This document shows positions 34,416-44,900 of a stretch of 63,664 nucleotides of DNA, in pieces; the first letter of the stretch is position 1, and the number at the start of each line of letters is the position of its first letter. Where the stretch lies: contig CBFHWU010000006.1 of NCBI GenBank assembly GCA_965659665.1, positions 1-63,664 on the forward strand. Reading direction: 5' to 3'. The translations under genes and the position numbers were made by a program. The notes under the pieces were generated by a model. The model did no database searches. It saw only the letters and a list, made by a program, of their open reading frames with translations, and was not told where the DNA came from. This DNA is from CBFHWU01 sp965659665. Its GTDB lineage: Bacteria; Bacteroidota; Bacteroidia; Flavobacteriales; Flavobacteriaceae.

Positions 34416-35489
34416 TTACTCCATGTAAGTATCAATCAACTGAATGGATCCATCAGGATTGTGTGTCAGTTTTGTCACCTTTACATTTCTTAAATTGGTG
34501 GTTTGCGACAATTCTATGTCATGATAGAAAAGATACCACTGTCCATCAATTTCGGTAATGGAATGATGATTTGTCCAGCCGTGTACTGGGTTGTTAACAA
34601 CCCCTTTATACGTAAAAGGTCCATACGGGTTATCTGCTGTTGCATAAACAATGTAGTGGGTATCTCCTGTAGAGTAACTCAAATAATATGTTCCATTGAA
34701 TTTGTGGATCCAAGGAGCTTCAAAAAAACGTCTATCGTGATCTTTTGTCAATATATCTTCTCCATTTTCATCGAGAATCACTACGGGTCTTAGTTCCTCT
34801 TCAAATTCTAACATATCCTCTGTCATTTTAGCAATTCTGGGATGAATTGCAACAGAATTTGGAATTCCCTTATCCTGAGTATCACAACCTGAATGGGTAT
34901 ATACATTATCATCACTCCAGCGCTGAAGTTGACCACCCCAGATACCTCCGATGTACATATAAGCTTCTCCGTCATCGTCAATAAAAACAGCGGGATCGAT
35001 ACTATAACTGCCTTTTATATGATCGGGTTGTGGAACAAAAGGTCCCTCCGGACGATCTGAAACGGCAACTCCTATTCTGAATATATCTTCCTTGTCCTTG
35101 GCAGGAAAATACAAATAATATTTTCCATTTTTATATGCCGCGTCAGGAGCCCAAAATTGTCTTTTCACCCATGGCGTATCTTCAACGCGAAGAGCCACAT
35201 CATGCACAGTGACTTCACCCCCAATTTTATCCATAGATAATACATGATAATCCTTCATACTATATTGGCTTCCGCAATCATCATCAACAATGACACTAGT
35301 GATATCGTGAGAAGCATAAATATAAATTCGATCTTCAAAAACATGAGCAGATGGATCAGCTGTATATAATTCAGTAACAAGAGGTTTGGTCAAATATTTA
35401 TCATTGGACATTTGCTCAGCAGAATTTTGAGCAGTCGCAGTTTGTGTGTAGATCAATAAAAATAGGCAGATTGAAAGTTGTTTTAGCAT
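34416..35489 (-). CDS. GH43 beta-xylosidase / alpha-arabinofuranosidase
   Basis: A 357-residue exo-glycosidase with a signal peptide (residues 1-20, 'TQTATAQ'). The five-bladed propeller carries the GH43 triad: base D45 in 'LYTADPSAHVF', pKa modulator D165 in 'SIDPAVFIDDDG', and acid E257 in 'RRFFEAPWIHKF'. The family includes beta-xylosidases and arabinofuranosidases with inverting chemistry; nothing in the sequence decides between them. In this operon, immediately upstream of xylB-xylA-xylE, it probably makes free xylose (or removes arabinose) in the periplasm. Its start is followed upstream by a 113-base gap, so the GH43-xylBAE run may have its own promoter. Confidence 0.9.
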   Translation of the reverse strand: MLKQLSICLFLLIYTQTATAQNSAEQMSNDKYLTKPLVTELYTADPSAHVFEDRIYIYASHDITSVIVDDDCGSQYSMKDYHVLSMDKIGGEVTVHDVALRVEDTPWVKRQFWAPDAAYKNGKYYLYFPAKDKEDIFRIGVAVSDRPEGPFVPQPDHIKGSYSIDPAVFIDDDGEAYMYIGGIWGGQLQRWSDDNVYTHSGCDTQDKGIPNSVAIHPRIAKMTEDMLEFEEELRPVVILDENGEDILTKDHDRRFFEAPWIHKFNGTYYLSYSTGDTHYIVYATADNPYGPFTYKGVVNNPVHGWTNHHSITEIDGQWYLFYHDIELSQTTNLRNVKVTKLTHNPDGSIQLIDTYME

Positions 35490-35602
35490 TGTTATAGTTT
35501 AATATTATGGTAAATTTATGAGTAGATTACTCTACCCTTTTATAAATTATAGGTCAAAAACTGTTATAAATGAGCTCTTTTCAGCGCATGACTAAATTTA
35601 TA

Positions 35603-37048
35603 TTACGGATGTTGATTCACAAAATCGCGCATTACCGATAGCTTAGCTTTATATTGTTGAACAATATCTTGAAGATCGACATGGTTTGATAGATCAAAAT
35701 TCTGGTTTTTATCTTTCTGTAAATCATATAGCATATTGTGCTGAGGTTGACCTTTTGAATCCACATATTCAGTGTAAGAATAATTTAGATCTACTATTGT
35801 TTCTCCATTTTTATAACGAGTATAAATTTCATCTTTAAATACTTTTTCTGGGTTTTTTAACACAGGCACCAGGCTTGACCCTTGAAGATGGCTGGGTGAC
35901 TCAAGACCTGAAAGTTCACAAAGTGTTGGATACAGATCCACCAATTCGGCCATAGATGCTGTTTTTACGTCTTTTGCATATCCAGGAGCCGAAATAATAA
36001 GTGGAATTTTTATGGCTTCTTGAAAAGTACTATGCTTACACCATAAACCGTGTTCTCCTAAGAAAAATCCGTGATCACTCCAAAATACAATCACTGTATT
36101 TTCTCTTAAACCTATCTCCTCCAAGCTATTGATGAGTTGACCAATTAAAGCGTCCAAGTAACTCACACTAGCATAATAACCATGACGTAAATTGAGCGCT
36201 AGTTCTTTGCTCAAAGGGCCGTCCTTAGGAATATCCAAATAATGATTTCTTAGTTCTGAAAAATTATGCTGTGAATCAATAGCTATCTGTGGCGCATTTA
36301 AAGGCTTGTAGGGGTTATTTGCTAAAGAAATAGTATCATGAGGGTAAAGATCCCAATATTTTTGAGGTTGAATAAAGGGCAAATGTGGAGCAACATATCC
36401 CAAGGCCATAAAAAAAGGTTTTTTGCTCTTTTTTAATTCCTTTAGTTTCTCAATGGCTTTCCTTGTAATTTTCCCATCTTGATAGGCATCATCCTGAACA
36501 TCTGCGTATTCATATGCTGGACCTTTGTTCTGACCATCTGGTGCTTTTTCAGAATTTGCGGTTCTTTTTAAAGATTCGGGATGTTGATAATCCTTCTGGA
36601 CTTCTCCTTCGTCAACCTCGGTCCAATGAGCACTAAAATCTTCAACATAATGATATATTTTCCCATAAGAAATCGTTTCGTATCCGTGATCTTTAAAAAA
36701 CTTATTCATAGGATCAACATCAGGAGCATCTTTTTGGGCATAGGTATTCCAAGATGAAAAACGAGTTTGACTGGGACGAAGGCCCGTCATAATGCTTGCT
36801 CTACTCGCTCCACAAACAGGAACGTTGGTGTATGCATTATCAAATTGTACTCCTTGACGTGCAAATTTTGTTAAATTAGGGGTCACCATACCTACCTCTC
36901 CATAAGATTCCATCAATGGTCTTAAGTCATCAATGGAAATAAATAAAATATTTTTTTGCGGGGGATCTATATTTGCATATCCCTTATAGAATGAGCAGTA
37001 AATGATAGATAAGAAAAAAAATTTGTAAAACATTCGATTTGTAATCAT
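35603..37048 (-). CDS. S1-family sulfatase, iduronate-2-sulfatase-like (secreted)
   Basis: A 481-residue sulfatase with a signal peptide in residues 6-25 ('FYKFFFLSIIYCSFYKGYAN'). The formylglycine motif is C79-G-A-S-R in 'TNVPVCGASRASIMTGLRP', the same variant as in the sulfatase at 12806. 'YVAPHLPFIQPQKYWD' and 'VFWSDHGFFLGEHG' mark the iduronate-like group. It probably removes sulfate from xylan oligomers; which carbon is not known. It follows the sulfatase at 37063 after 14 bases, being the last gene of a GH10-GH30-sulfatase-sulfatase run. Two in-frame ATGs (codons 1 and 6) are possible starts. Confidence 0.9.
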   Translation of the reverse strand: MITNRMFYKFFFLSIIYCSFYKGYANIDPPQKNILFISIDDLRPLMESYGEVGMVTPNLTKFARQGVQFDNAYTNVPVCGASRASIMTGLRPSQTRFSSWNTYAQKDAPDVDPMNKFFKDHGYETISYGKIYHYVEDFSAHWTEVDEGEVQKDYQHPESLKRTANSEKAPDGQNKGPAYEYADVQDDAYQDGKITRKAIEKLKELKKSKKPFFMALGYVAPHLPFIQPQKYWDLYPHDTISLANNPYKPLNAPQIAIDSQHNFSELRNHYLDIPKDGPLSKELALNLRHGYYASVSYLDALIGQLINSLEEIGLRENTVIVFWSDHGFFLGEHGLWCKHSTFQEAIKIPLIISAPGYAKDVKTASMAELVDLYPTLCELSGLESPSHLQGSSLVPVLKNPEKVFKDEIYTRYKNGETIVDLNYSYTEYVDSKGQPQHNMLYDLQKDKNQNFDLSNHVDLQDIVQQYKAKLSVMRDFVNQHP

Positions 37049-37062
37049 AGTTATTTTGTTGT

Positions 37063-38454
37063 TTAATAATGTGTGGGGATATAGTCAGATTCTTCAAGCA
37101 TACCCAATAAATTTTCAGGAATTTTATTCCATTTTGAGTTTCGATCCAATGGATGTAAAGTTGGTTTTAACAAAGGCATTTTTTGTTGCATCAAAATATC
37201 ATTTTGTTCAATCATCCAATTTTGAAGTGCCGAAGCTAATCCTCGTTTAATTTCTGAGAACTCAGAACGAGAGGCTAAATTATTTTGTTCGTGGGGGTCA
37301 TTTTCCAAGTCATACAACTCCTCATAAGGAAGATTTGAAAACCGATTGGCCCCTCTGCGAATAAACTCATTAGCTACAGGATTCGAACCGAGGTTTTGTG
37401 AATGTATCTCTAAGGCGTTGAAGTTTCGTATCAATTTGAATCGTTTACCTCTAATTGATCTTGACGGAAATACATAACAATGTTGTACATTTTGACGTGT
37501 GGCTACCCCATATAAATATTCGTGAATGGGTGATGCATCCCCAACTAATACTTTTTTAAAACTTTTTCCGTCTATTTCATTTGAAATATCTGCGCCTGCA
37601 ATATCCATTATTGTTGGGAGCACATCAATAAATCCAACCATTGTATTTGAAATTGAACCTTTGGACACTACCCCTGGCCAACGTACAATAAGAGGAACTC
37701 GCAGTCCAGATTCAGTCACCGTGTATTTGCCTCGAATTCCATGATCGGAGGCATACATAAATAAAGTAGAATCTTTCAAACCATGTCGATCAACCATTTC
37801 AAGGATTCGTTCAAGTTGAGCATTATCGTTTTCTATATTTTGATAATAACCCATCGTATTGCCCATCTTGATTCGATCAGAATAAGGGGTGGGCTGAATA
37901 TCTGATAGATTATAAATGGATTCTTTTGGATAGGGACCGTGGGGTAAATCAGAAGTGACAAAAATGCAAAAAGGTTTTTTAGCATGAGATAAATACGTTT
38001 CAATTTGATCAAAAGGCAACACTTTGTTTTGATTAGGGAAGTAAAAGTTCCAATTAAACACTTTGTTGGGCTTAACATGACTTTTTCCAGCCAAAATTAC
38101 TTCATAGCCAACAGACTGAAGATAATCGTTTACATCTTTGGTTGTAGGTTGCACTGCAATATGATTGATATAGCATCCATTTTTTAAAGGATAATTTCCG
38201 GTGTATAGTTGTGATCGGCTAGGGGCACATATGGCTTGAGCAGTATAGGCATTTGTAAAAATCATTCCTTCAGAAGCTAATTTATCAACAGCCGAAGTGT
38301 TCACTTTAGTGTTCCCATAAACGCCGTAATCAAAAATATCCTGATCATCAGCTAAATAAAAAATAATATTGGGAAGTTCTGAGGGAAGTTGTTGGGCAAA
38401 AATTTGCTGAAATAATGAAAAAATTAAAGCTGAAAGGAAAAGTTTTTTTCTCAT
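37063..38454 (-). CDS. S1-family sulfatase, heparan-N-sulfatase-like type (secreted)
   Basis: A 463-residue sulfatase with a signal peptide (residues 1-21). The formylglycine motif is C76-A-P-S-R in 'TAQAICAPSRSQLYTGNYP'. The opening 'NIIFYLADDQDIFDYGVYGN' and 'MYASDHGIRGKYTVTESGLR' group it with the sulfatase at 9555 rather than with the iduronate-like enzymes. The segment 'LPHGPYPKESIY' replaces the 'PHLPF' motif. Its ATG overlaps the GH30 stop in an ATGA, so translation is coupled. The two members of this subgroup in one locus may recognise a sulfate position different from that of the other five. Confidence 0.9.
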   Translation of the reverse strand: MRKKLFLSALIFSLFQQIFAQQLPSELPNIIFYLADDQDIFDYGVYGNTKVNTSAVDKLASEGMIFTNAYTAQAICAPSRSQLYTGNYPLKNGCYINHIAVQPTTKDVNDYLQSVGYEVILAGKSHVKPNKVFNWNFYFPNQNKVLPFDQIETYLSHAKKPFCIFVTSDLPHGPYPKESIYNLSDIQPTPYSDRIKMGNTMGYYQNIENDNAQLERILEMVDRHGLKDSTLFMYASDHGIRGKYTVTESGLRVPLIVRWPGVVSKGSISNTMVGFIDVLPTIMDIAGADISNEIDGKSFKKVLVGDASPIHEYLYGVATRQNVQHCYVFPSRSIRGKRFKLIRNFNALEIHSQNLGSNPVANEFIRRGANRFSNLPYEELYDLENDPHEQNNLASRSEFSEIKRGLASALQNWMIEQNDILMQQKMPLLKPTLHPLDRNSKWNKIPENLLGMLEESDYIPTHY

Positions 38455-40655
38455 TTTTTTAAAATTTTAATGGTGATCAATGAATTGTTATGTAAATCTT
38501 GAACTTGTAACAAATAAACGCCACTTTTTAAATAATCAACGTCAATACGATGTTTTGTTGTCCGATGAGTTTGGGTGTTGTACAAAGGCTGACCCAAAAG
38601 ATTAAATAAAGTAATTTGATGAAGCCCCTTTGAAAGCCCATAAATATGAATTTGATCATGGATAGGATTAGGATATACTTTATAGTTAGACAAATGGTGT
38701 CTGATATCGTTTTTTTGGTTCAAAGTATTGGAAAATGTATAGACCATACTATTCATCGATTTAGCAGGAATTTCAATTTCTATGTATCGAATATCAGGCG
38801 AAACATTTATGTTATTTGATTCAAATTCTTTAGTGTTGTCAGTGACGTATTGCGTCATGCTTGTTACCGATGGAGGTATGTCCAAAGAAGTCAAAGACGA
38901 ATCTTCAGAATCGTTATAAAAATGAACGACCATCTCCTCTTGTGAAGGGGAAATAAATGTAGTCACATATAGATTTGAATCAGTCGCTTGATGAGAAATT
39001 CGCTTATATCCAGCCCCAGACAAATTAGCAAAATGTTTGAGTACGAAATACCTTTTAGGTAATAACACTCCATTACTATCCCATAATACGAGTGCTGATG
39101 AACCTTCTTTGTCTCCCACTGTTGGGGTTGCATACAGGTGTTCTTCCATTAATAAATGAGACATGTATGCCGTCATGCTTCCTTCATTAAATCCGCTGGT
39201 TATCCATTTGGCATAATGACTCGCATCGTCCATTCCTAAATCTAAGCTACGTAAATTAGCCGACTCTGTAACCCATACGGGCTTGGATTGGGTCACTTCG
39301 CTTAAACTCGCCCAGTCCGCGCTATGACTTGAGTCAAAATATGTATGGGTCCCTATTATATCTACTGCTTGCACTACAGCAGGAGCGTTTGAAAACATAT
39401 TTTCAATAAAAGTTGCAGTAGAATTAATTTCAGTAAGCAAACTAGAGGTGGTACTTGGGGATACAAGCGCACATTCTGGGCTCAATAATTGTACGGTACT
39501 AAAGGAATGTTGATCTAATCGATTTCTTAAAGCAGGAAGGATTACTTTTAGTTCCTCAGGAGTAAGGTTCATGGACTCATACGTATTCAAAAAATCAGGT
39601 TCATTAGTGATAGATACTGCAGTAACATTAATGTTAAATAGTGTTTTCATTCCGTCCACAAAAGCGATGATGTATTCATTAAATTCATCCACCATACCGT
39701 CTTTCAGAGTATTTAATAATACGTTTTCAGAATCATTAAGTCTTTTATGAGAGTTATTTTTTTTCATCCAACCTGGGGCGGTATTGCTATTGGCTATAAT
39801 ATGATCAAATCCTACTTCACTCTTTTCAATGGCATTTGTAAGCACTTGAGCCACGTCTTTAGAATTAGAAAAGTTACTGCTGTAATAGTTCCAAGCAAAC
39901 GAGTTTAAATTGTAATCAAAAGGATCATCGTTATCATTACTAATTTCAATAGTGTGATAGATAAAAAATCTGATCATATTTAAATGAAGTTCCTTAAATG
40001 CATAATGTTCCACATCATTTCTAACATTTATTGGAAGGTCCTCTAAAAATTCTGTTCTACGTTTGATCCCCCCTCCAAAACCGTCTACTGTTTGATAGGT
40101 TTGACTTAGATCCACAAGTATATTAGATCCTACAACTACACTTACTTCATCTATGAGATAAGTAGTATTAGAGGTCAAATAGCGAAAACTTAATTTGTAC
40201 GCATTTACATTTTGTGTAATTTGAAATGTTTGAGTGTATCTTTTCCATTGGTTAGAAAGTGTAACCGTTTGTCCTTTAAATACGCTCGTTCCTATTGATG
40301 AATCACTTAAACATACTTTTAGGTTTGGGTTTTGGTTATTTGAGGAAGCTTTCGCAAAAAACGCAATTGTGATTTGGTTTTGGTTTTGGGTAGGAAACAA
40401 ATGTGTAGAGCTCGACTGAACACTGTACTGAAAGGAGCCCAAGCTATTTACAGTTGTTTTTAATGCCTTAGTACTTCCACTTACTACATCCAGTGTTTCA
40501 ACAGAAAAAATAGCCTCACCATTATGATTAGATTGATGTGTCCACGAATTAAAATTGCCATTGTTGGTGAATTCTAAAATTCCGTTCATCAGGGGTAAAG
40601 GTTGTTGACCAAAGATTAAAAATTGAAATAAGCATATAAAACACAAATTTTTCAT
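38451..40655 (-). CDS. GH30 endo-xylanase-like enzyme with CBM-like domain and T9SS tail
   Basis: A 734-residue surface or secreted enzyme. After the signal peptide, residues 20-175 form a jelly-roll binding module ('NGNFNSWTHQSNHNGEAIF', 'NTTYLIDEVSVVVGS'). The GH30 region begins 'YQTVDGFGGGIKRR' (about residue 188). It shows acid/base E352 in 'VSITNEPDF', nucleophile E464 in 'PVWVTESANL', and a side beta-domain. The tail is a T9SS signal ('VYPNPIHDQIHIYG', 'LKSGVYLLQV'). GH30 includes glucuronoxylanases, xylobiohydrolases and beta-glucosidase types; subfamily and need for glucuronyl groups cannot be settled by eye. Its start overlaps the GH10 stop, and its stop overlaps the next sulfatase, each by four bases. 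Confidence 0.87.
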   Translation of the reverse strand: MKNLCFICLFQFLIFGQQPLPLMNGILEFTNNGNFNSWTHQSNHNGEAIFSVETLDVVSGSTKALKTTVNSLGSFQYSVQSSSTHLFPTQNQNQITIAFFAKASSNNQNPNLKVCLSDSSIGTSVFKGQTVTLSNQWKRYTQTFQITQNVNAYKLSFRYLTSNTTYLIDEVSVVVGSNILVDLSQTYQTVDGFGGGIKRRTEFLEDLPINVRNDVEHYAFKELHLNMIRFFIYHTIEISNDNDDPFDYNLNSFAWNYYSSNFSNSKDVAQVLTNAIEKSEVGFDHIIANSNTAPGWMKKNNSHKRLNDSENVLLNTLKDGMVDEFNEYIIAFVDGMKTLFNINVTAVSITNEPDFLNTYESMNLTPEELKVILPALRNRLDQHSFSTVQLLSPECALVSPSTTSSLLTEINSTATFIENMFSNAPAVVQAVDIIGTHTYFDSSHSADWASLSEVTQSKPVWVTESANLRSLDLGMDDASHYAKWITSGFNEGSMTAYMSHLLMEEHLYATPTVGDKEGSSALVLWDSNGVLLPKRYFVLKHFANLSGAGYKRISHQATDSNLYVTTFISPSQEEMVVHFYNDSEDSSLTSLDIPPSVTSMTQYVTDNTKEFESNNINVSPDIRYIEIEIPAKSMNSMVYTFSNTLNQKNDIRHHLSNYKVYPNPIHDQIHIYGLSKGLHQITLFNLLGQPLYNTQTHRTTKHRIDVDYLKSGVYLLQVQDLHNNSLITIKILKK

Positions 40656-41755
40656 CTAATGTTTCCTTCTTCTAAAATGGTGTAAAAACTTTTTTTTGGT
40701 TGATAATCGTCATCAAAAAGTAAAGGAAAATCTCTACGTTCAATTTTCCAACGATAATTTAGCCACGAATCTATATCTGATACACCCCACAGTGAAACGT
40801 TAGAGATTACATCTGAGTGTTTTTTAAATACGCTAAACAATTCTCTAAATTTCTGCGCTTGTATTTCTTCTATATTCGAATCATACTCCTTAAATTTTTG
40901 GTTTGGTTTTGGCTTACCTGCTTTATGAATTGAGAGATCTAACTCTGTGATTTGAATCTGTATTCCAAAAACTTTAAATCGTTGCAACAATCGATCTACG
41001 TCTTGGGCAGAATCATAAATGGACCAATGTGCTTGTATTCCAATTCCGTGAACAGGAGTTCCATTATCTAAAAGTCTTTCAATAAGATTAAAAAGACGAT
41101 CTTGTTTCACCGGGTCGAGAAAATTATAATCATTGTAAAATAATTTAGCTTCAGGAAAGAGATCGTGAGCAATACGAAATGCTTTTTCAATATACGATAT
41201 TCCACAAATCTCAAACCACATCGAATTTTTATTTCGATATACCCCTTCGTTGTGAGCATCATTCACTGCTTCGTTCACCACATCCCATGCGTATACATCA
41301 TTTTGATAACGACCCATAACTTCCTTCATGTATTGTCGTAATTTATGAGTTAAACTTTCACAACTTAAATTATGTCCCGCATTGTCTTTAAAGAACCATT
41401 CTGGAGTTTGTTTATGCCAAACCAACGTGTGGCCTCTTACAGGAATATCATTGTTTCGAGCATAACGTATAATTTGATCACTCATCCTCCAATCATATTG
41501 GTTCGTTTTTGATAAAATAGATTGTGGTTTTAATTGATTTTCAGGGGTAATTGAATTAAAATGTGTTTTGATGATCATCTTATTTTTGTGGAGTTTATGG
41601 GCGCGAATAGGCATTGCGACACCAACTGAAAAATAAGGGCTGTAAGAATCTTTTAAAGCGTTGGAGGAGTTGGTTGGTTGTGTGTGTAAAGGGAATGGAG
41701 AGAGGGACAGCAGCAGTCCAATCAGAATAATTTTTACTTTGAAGAAATAACTCAT
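40652..41755 (-). CDS. GH10 endo-beta-xylanase (secreted)
   Basis: A 367-residue single-domain GH10 with a signal peptide ('LIGLLLSLSPFPLHTQ'). All hallmarks are standard: 'NSITPENQLKPQS', 'RGHTLVWHKQTPEWF', acid/base E162 in 'WDVVNEAVND', 'FYNDYN', 'IGIQAHWSIY', nucleophile E271 in 'QITELDLSI', and 'LWGVSDIDSWLNY'. It should cut xylan internally. It is the first gene of the minus-strand run and faces the sensor gene across 153 bases, a natural place for sensor-controlled promoters. Compared with the other GH10s it is the most canonical. A promoter-like TAGTTTTG lies upstream on its strand (41842-41849), without a clear -33 partner. Confidence 0.93.
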   Translation of the reverse strand: MSYFFKVKIILIGLLLSLSPFPLHTQPTNSSNALKDSYSPYFSVGVAMPIRAHKLHKNKMIIKTHFNSITPENQLKPQSILSKTNQYDWRMSDQIIRYARNNDIPVRGHTLVWHKQTPEWFFKDNAGHNLSCESLTHKLRQYMKEVMGRYQNDVYAWDVVNEAVNDAHNEGVYRNKNSMWFEICGISYIEKAFRIAHDLFPEAKLFYNDYNFLDPVKQDRLFNLIERLLDNGTPVHGIGIQAHWSIYDSAQDVDRLLQRFKVFGIQIQITELDLSIHKAGKPKPNQKFKEYDSNIEEIQAQKFRELFSVFKKHSDVISNVSLWGVSDIDSWLNYRWKIERRDFPLLFDDDYQPKKSFYTILEEGNIR

Positions 41756-41908
41756 GAATCAAATTTATGGGTACTCGAATTTTAAAAATGAAACATATCA
41801 CCTAAAAACTACGATTTTTGATTCATATCATCTCTTTAATCAAAACTAAATTTTGTAAGTTTTGAAAGCTGATAATATTTAGTTAAATTTATTTTTAATA
41901 CTTTTTTA
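41756..41908. promoter_or_regulatory. Divergent promoter region between GH10 and the hybrid sensor
   Basis: These 153 AT-rich bases separate the starts of the minus-strand enzyme run and the plus-strand regulator. On the minus strand TAGTTTTG (41842-41849) fits the Bacteroidota -7 element TAnnTTTG, but no TTG is found at the expected distance. The sensor's own AraC-type domain may bind here. No operator is identified by eye. Confidence 0.35.
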
Positions 41909-44900
41909 ATGTTAAAAAGCATCTTTTTTTTGTCGGGTTTATTTTTTTCTATTGTGTTAAAAGCACAATCTGTGGAGCAAAACTTAAGCTTTTTCACAAG
42001 AGATAATGATGTTATTCAGAATGCAGTAACCTCAATGTTTCAAGATGATTTAAATCAAATATGGTTTACCACTTATGGGGATGGTGTTATCAAACACAAC
42101 AGTTCAGAATTTAAAAGTTACAAGTTTCAATCTGATGAATCAAACTCTTTGAACAGCTCCATTGTTTATACAGCTATTCAAGATGGAAACAAGAGAATTT
42201 GGGCAGGTACAGAAGTAGGGCTGAACAAGTATGTTATGGAAGAAGACAACTTCGAGTCCATTCAGTTTAAAAATCAAAATAATTTTAAATACCCCATTCA
42301 TGCCATAGAGTCACTCAATGACAGCATTCTTTTATTGGGGACTCACCAAAATGGTTTATTAAAATACAATATCAATCAAAATTTGTACGATTTAATTCCT
42401 ACAGATAGTGCTGTAACTTTATCCAATTTTCTTATTGAAGATATTACCAAAACAGAAAATAGCCGTTTTTTTATTGGTACAAATTATGGTTTAATGGAGC
42501 TTGACTTATCCACCAATCGAATTCAATATGCAACATTTGTTGTCGATGGTCAAAAAATTAAAATAGACCAATCCATTCATTCTTTACTGATTAACGAAAA
42601 TCGTTTATGGGTAGGAACATCAACTAAGGGACTCATCGGAATCGATTTAGTGGGGGATAATCCCGCTTATATCCACAAAGAATTCACAGATCAACGAATT
42701 TTGTCCCTCGACATCACAGCGTCTAATTTGTTGTTATGTGCTACCGAAAACGATGGGCTTTTTTTAACGGACTTAAACGGTCAAGTCCAAAAAAATTATC
42801 TACAAGACAAAAAAGATGTAGAAAGTGTAAAGTCCAATTCAATTTGGAGTGTATTTGTCGATGATAAATCAAGAATATGGTTAGGATACTACAATAAGGG
42901 AGTTGATGTAAGTGATCCGCTTTACAATAAGTTTCACACTTTGAAAATTAATGAAGGTAACTCGTCCTATTATTACCGGAACTCGGTTACAGGAATTGCT
43001 AAAGACAATAAAAGCCGTTTTTGGTTCAGTACATTTGATGGTGGCGTTGAGGTCTATGATCCAAAAACAAAACAAATCGTTAATCTTAGCCAAGCCAATA
43101 ACCCGATCGCTGATGGATTTAAAATTGAAGACGCACCAACTGTCTTTATTGACACTAGAGATAATGTTTGGATTGGAACTTGGCACAATGGTATCTATTT
43201 TCTGGAAAATGGAAGTAGAACCTTTAAAAACTTTAATCAACAAACCATTGGAGATGATTTAAAATCTAATCGGATTATGAGTTTCGATGAAGATTCTAAA
43301 GGTAGAGTATGGATTGGTACTTTTGGAGGGGGGTTACATTCATATGATCAAAATTTAAACTCTTTTACCCATCACCATTCCAATGCTTTTAGTACCTATA
43401 ATATTGAAAGTAGTAATATTAGAAAAGTATACGTTGATCAAAATGATCATGTATGGATTGGAACCCGACAAGGTCTATTTGAGATTTTTCAACCTGAAAA
43501 ACAATCAAATTATGAAGTAAAAAAAATACCCCTATTTTCCAAAAATAAATCCAAATCAATAGGTACTAATAATATTGTAGTGTCTTTATTTCAGGATAAA
43601 GAAGAAAATTTATGGATTGGCACATTGGGGGATGGATTGTATCGATATAATTTGAAAAGCACTGAGGTTAATTCCTATGATACCAACCAAAACTTTATGC
43701 ACGAGACTGTTTTTTCGATTATGGAGTCGAAACAAGGAACAATTTGGATAACAGGAAATAAAGGAGTAAGTTCTTACAATGATACAACGGATAAGTTCAG
43801 GAATTATGATTCTACAGACGGGTTATTGTCCAATAAAAACAATTATAATTCGTCGTTTGTAGATCATGATTTAATTTATTTTGGAAATACAGAAGGAGTC
43901 AATTATGTAGATCCTTTAGCCATAACATTTAATCCTAATCCTCCTAATACAATATTTACCAATCTTAAGATCAACAACAAAGTTGTTCGTGTTTCCTCCG
44001 ACAATTCTCCCCTTAATAAACCTATAACCTACCAAGATCAAATCACGTTGAATGATCAACAATCAGAGTTTACGATTGAGTTTGTTGGAGTCAATTATAC
44101 TCGAAACGAAAACAACCTATATCAATATATGTTGGAAGGATACGACAACGAATGGATTTATTCAGGGGTAAACAACAATGCAAGCTACAGCCGGCTTCGA
44201 CCTGGAAAATATATATTTAGGGTGAAATCTGCTAATAATGACGGGGTATGGAACTCATCAGCATCAGAACTTAATATTACCATTTTACCAGCATGGTGGG
44301 AAAGTAACACAGCCTATGTTTTTTATGTTATTTTAATCATAGGACTAACTATTATTTTTTATAAAGTTTTTAGACAACGAATCGCTCAAAAACAATTGAT
44401 TGAATTTCAAAAAGAAGAACGACGACAAGTTGAAGAGTTAAACACAAAAAAAATTCAATTTTTTACTAACATATCCCACGAGTTTAGGACCCCGCTCACC
44501 CTAATCATGAATCCGCTCGAAGATATCATTAATAACGGCCACTACAATAGAGAGACCTTGCTAAAAAAACATAAAATTATTCATAAAAACACCAATCGTT
44601 TAATGCGGTTAATTGATGAGCTTATGGATTTTCGAAAGCTCAACTATGGTAGATTAAATTTAAATGTCACTGAACTAAAACTCGATATCTTTATCCTTGA
44701 TATTGTTAATCATTTTTCGGAAGAAGCATTGGATCGAAACATTTCATTATACACCAGCTTTCAGAATTCAAAAACAAACTTTTGGGCTGATCGTTCGATG
44801 CTAGAAAAAATTATTTTCAACTTACTTTCCAATGCTTTTAAAGCTACACCCGACGGAGGAAAGGTATCGATCAGAACTCTCTTTCATTACAACGGAGTAA

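Noticed and set aside
35490..35602. A promoter for the GH43-xylBAE genes
   Set aside because: The 113-base gap would suit one, but no TAnnTTTG match with a partner element is seen.
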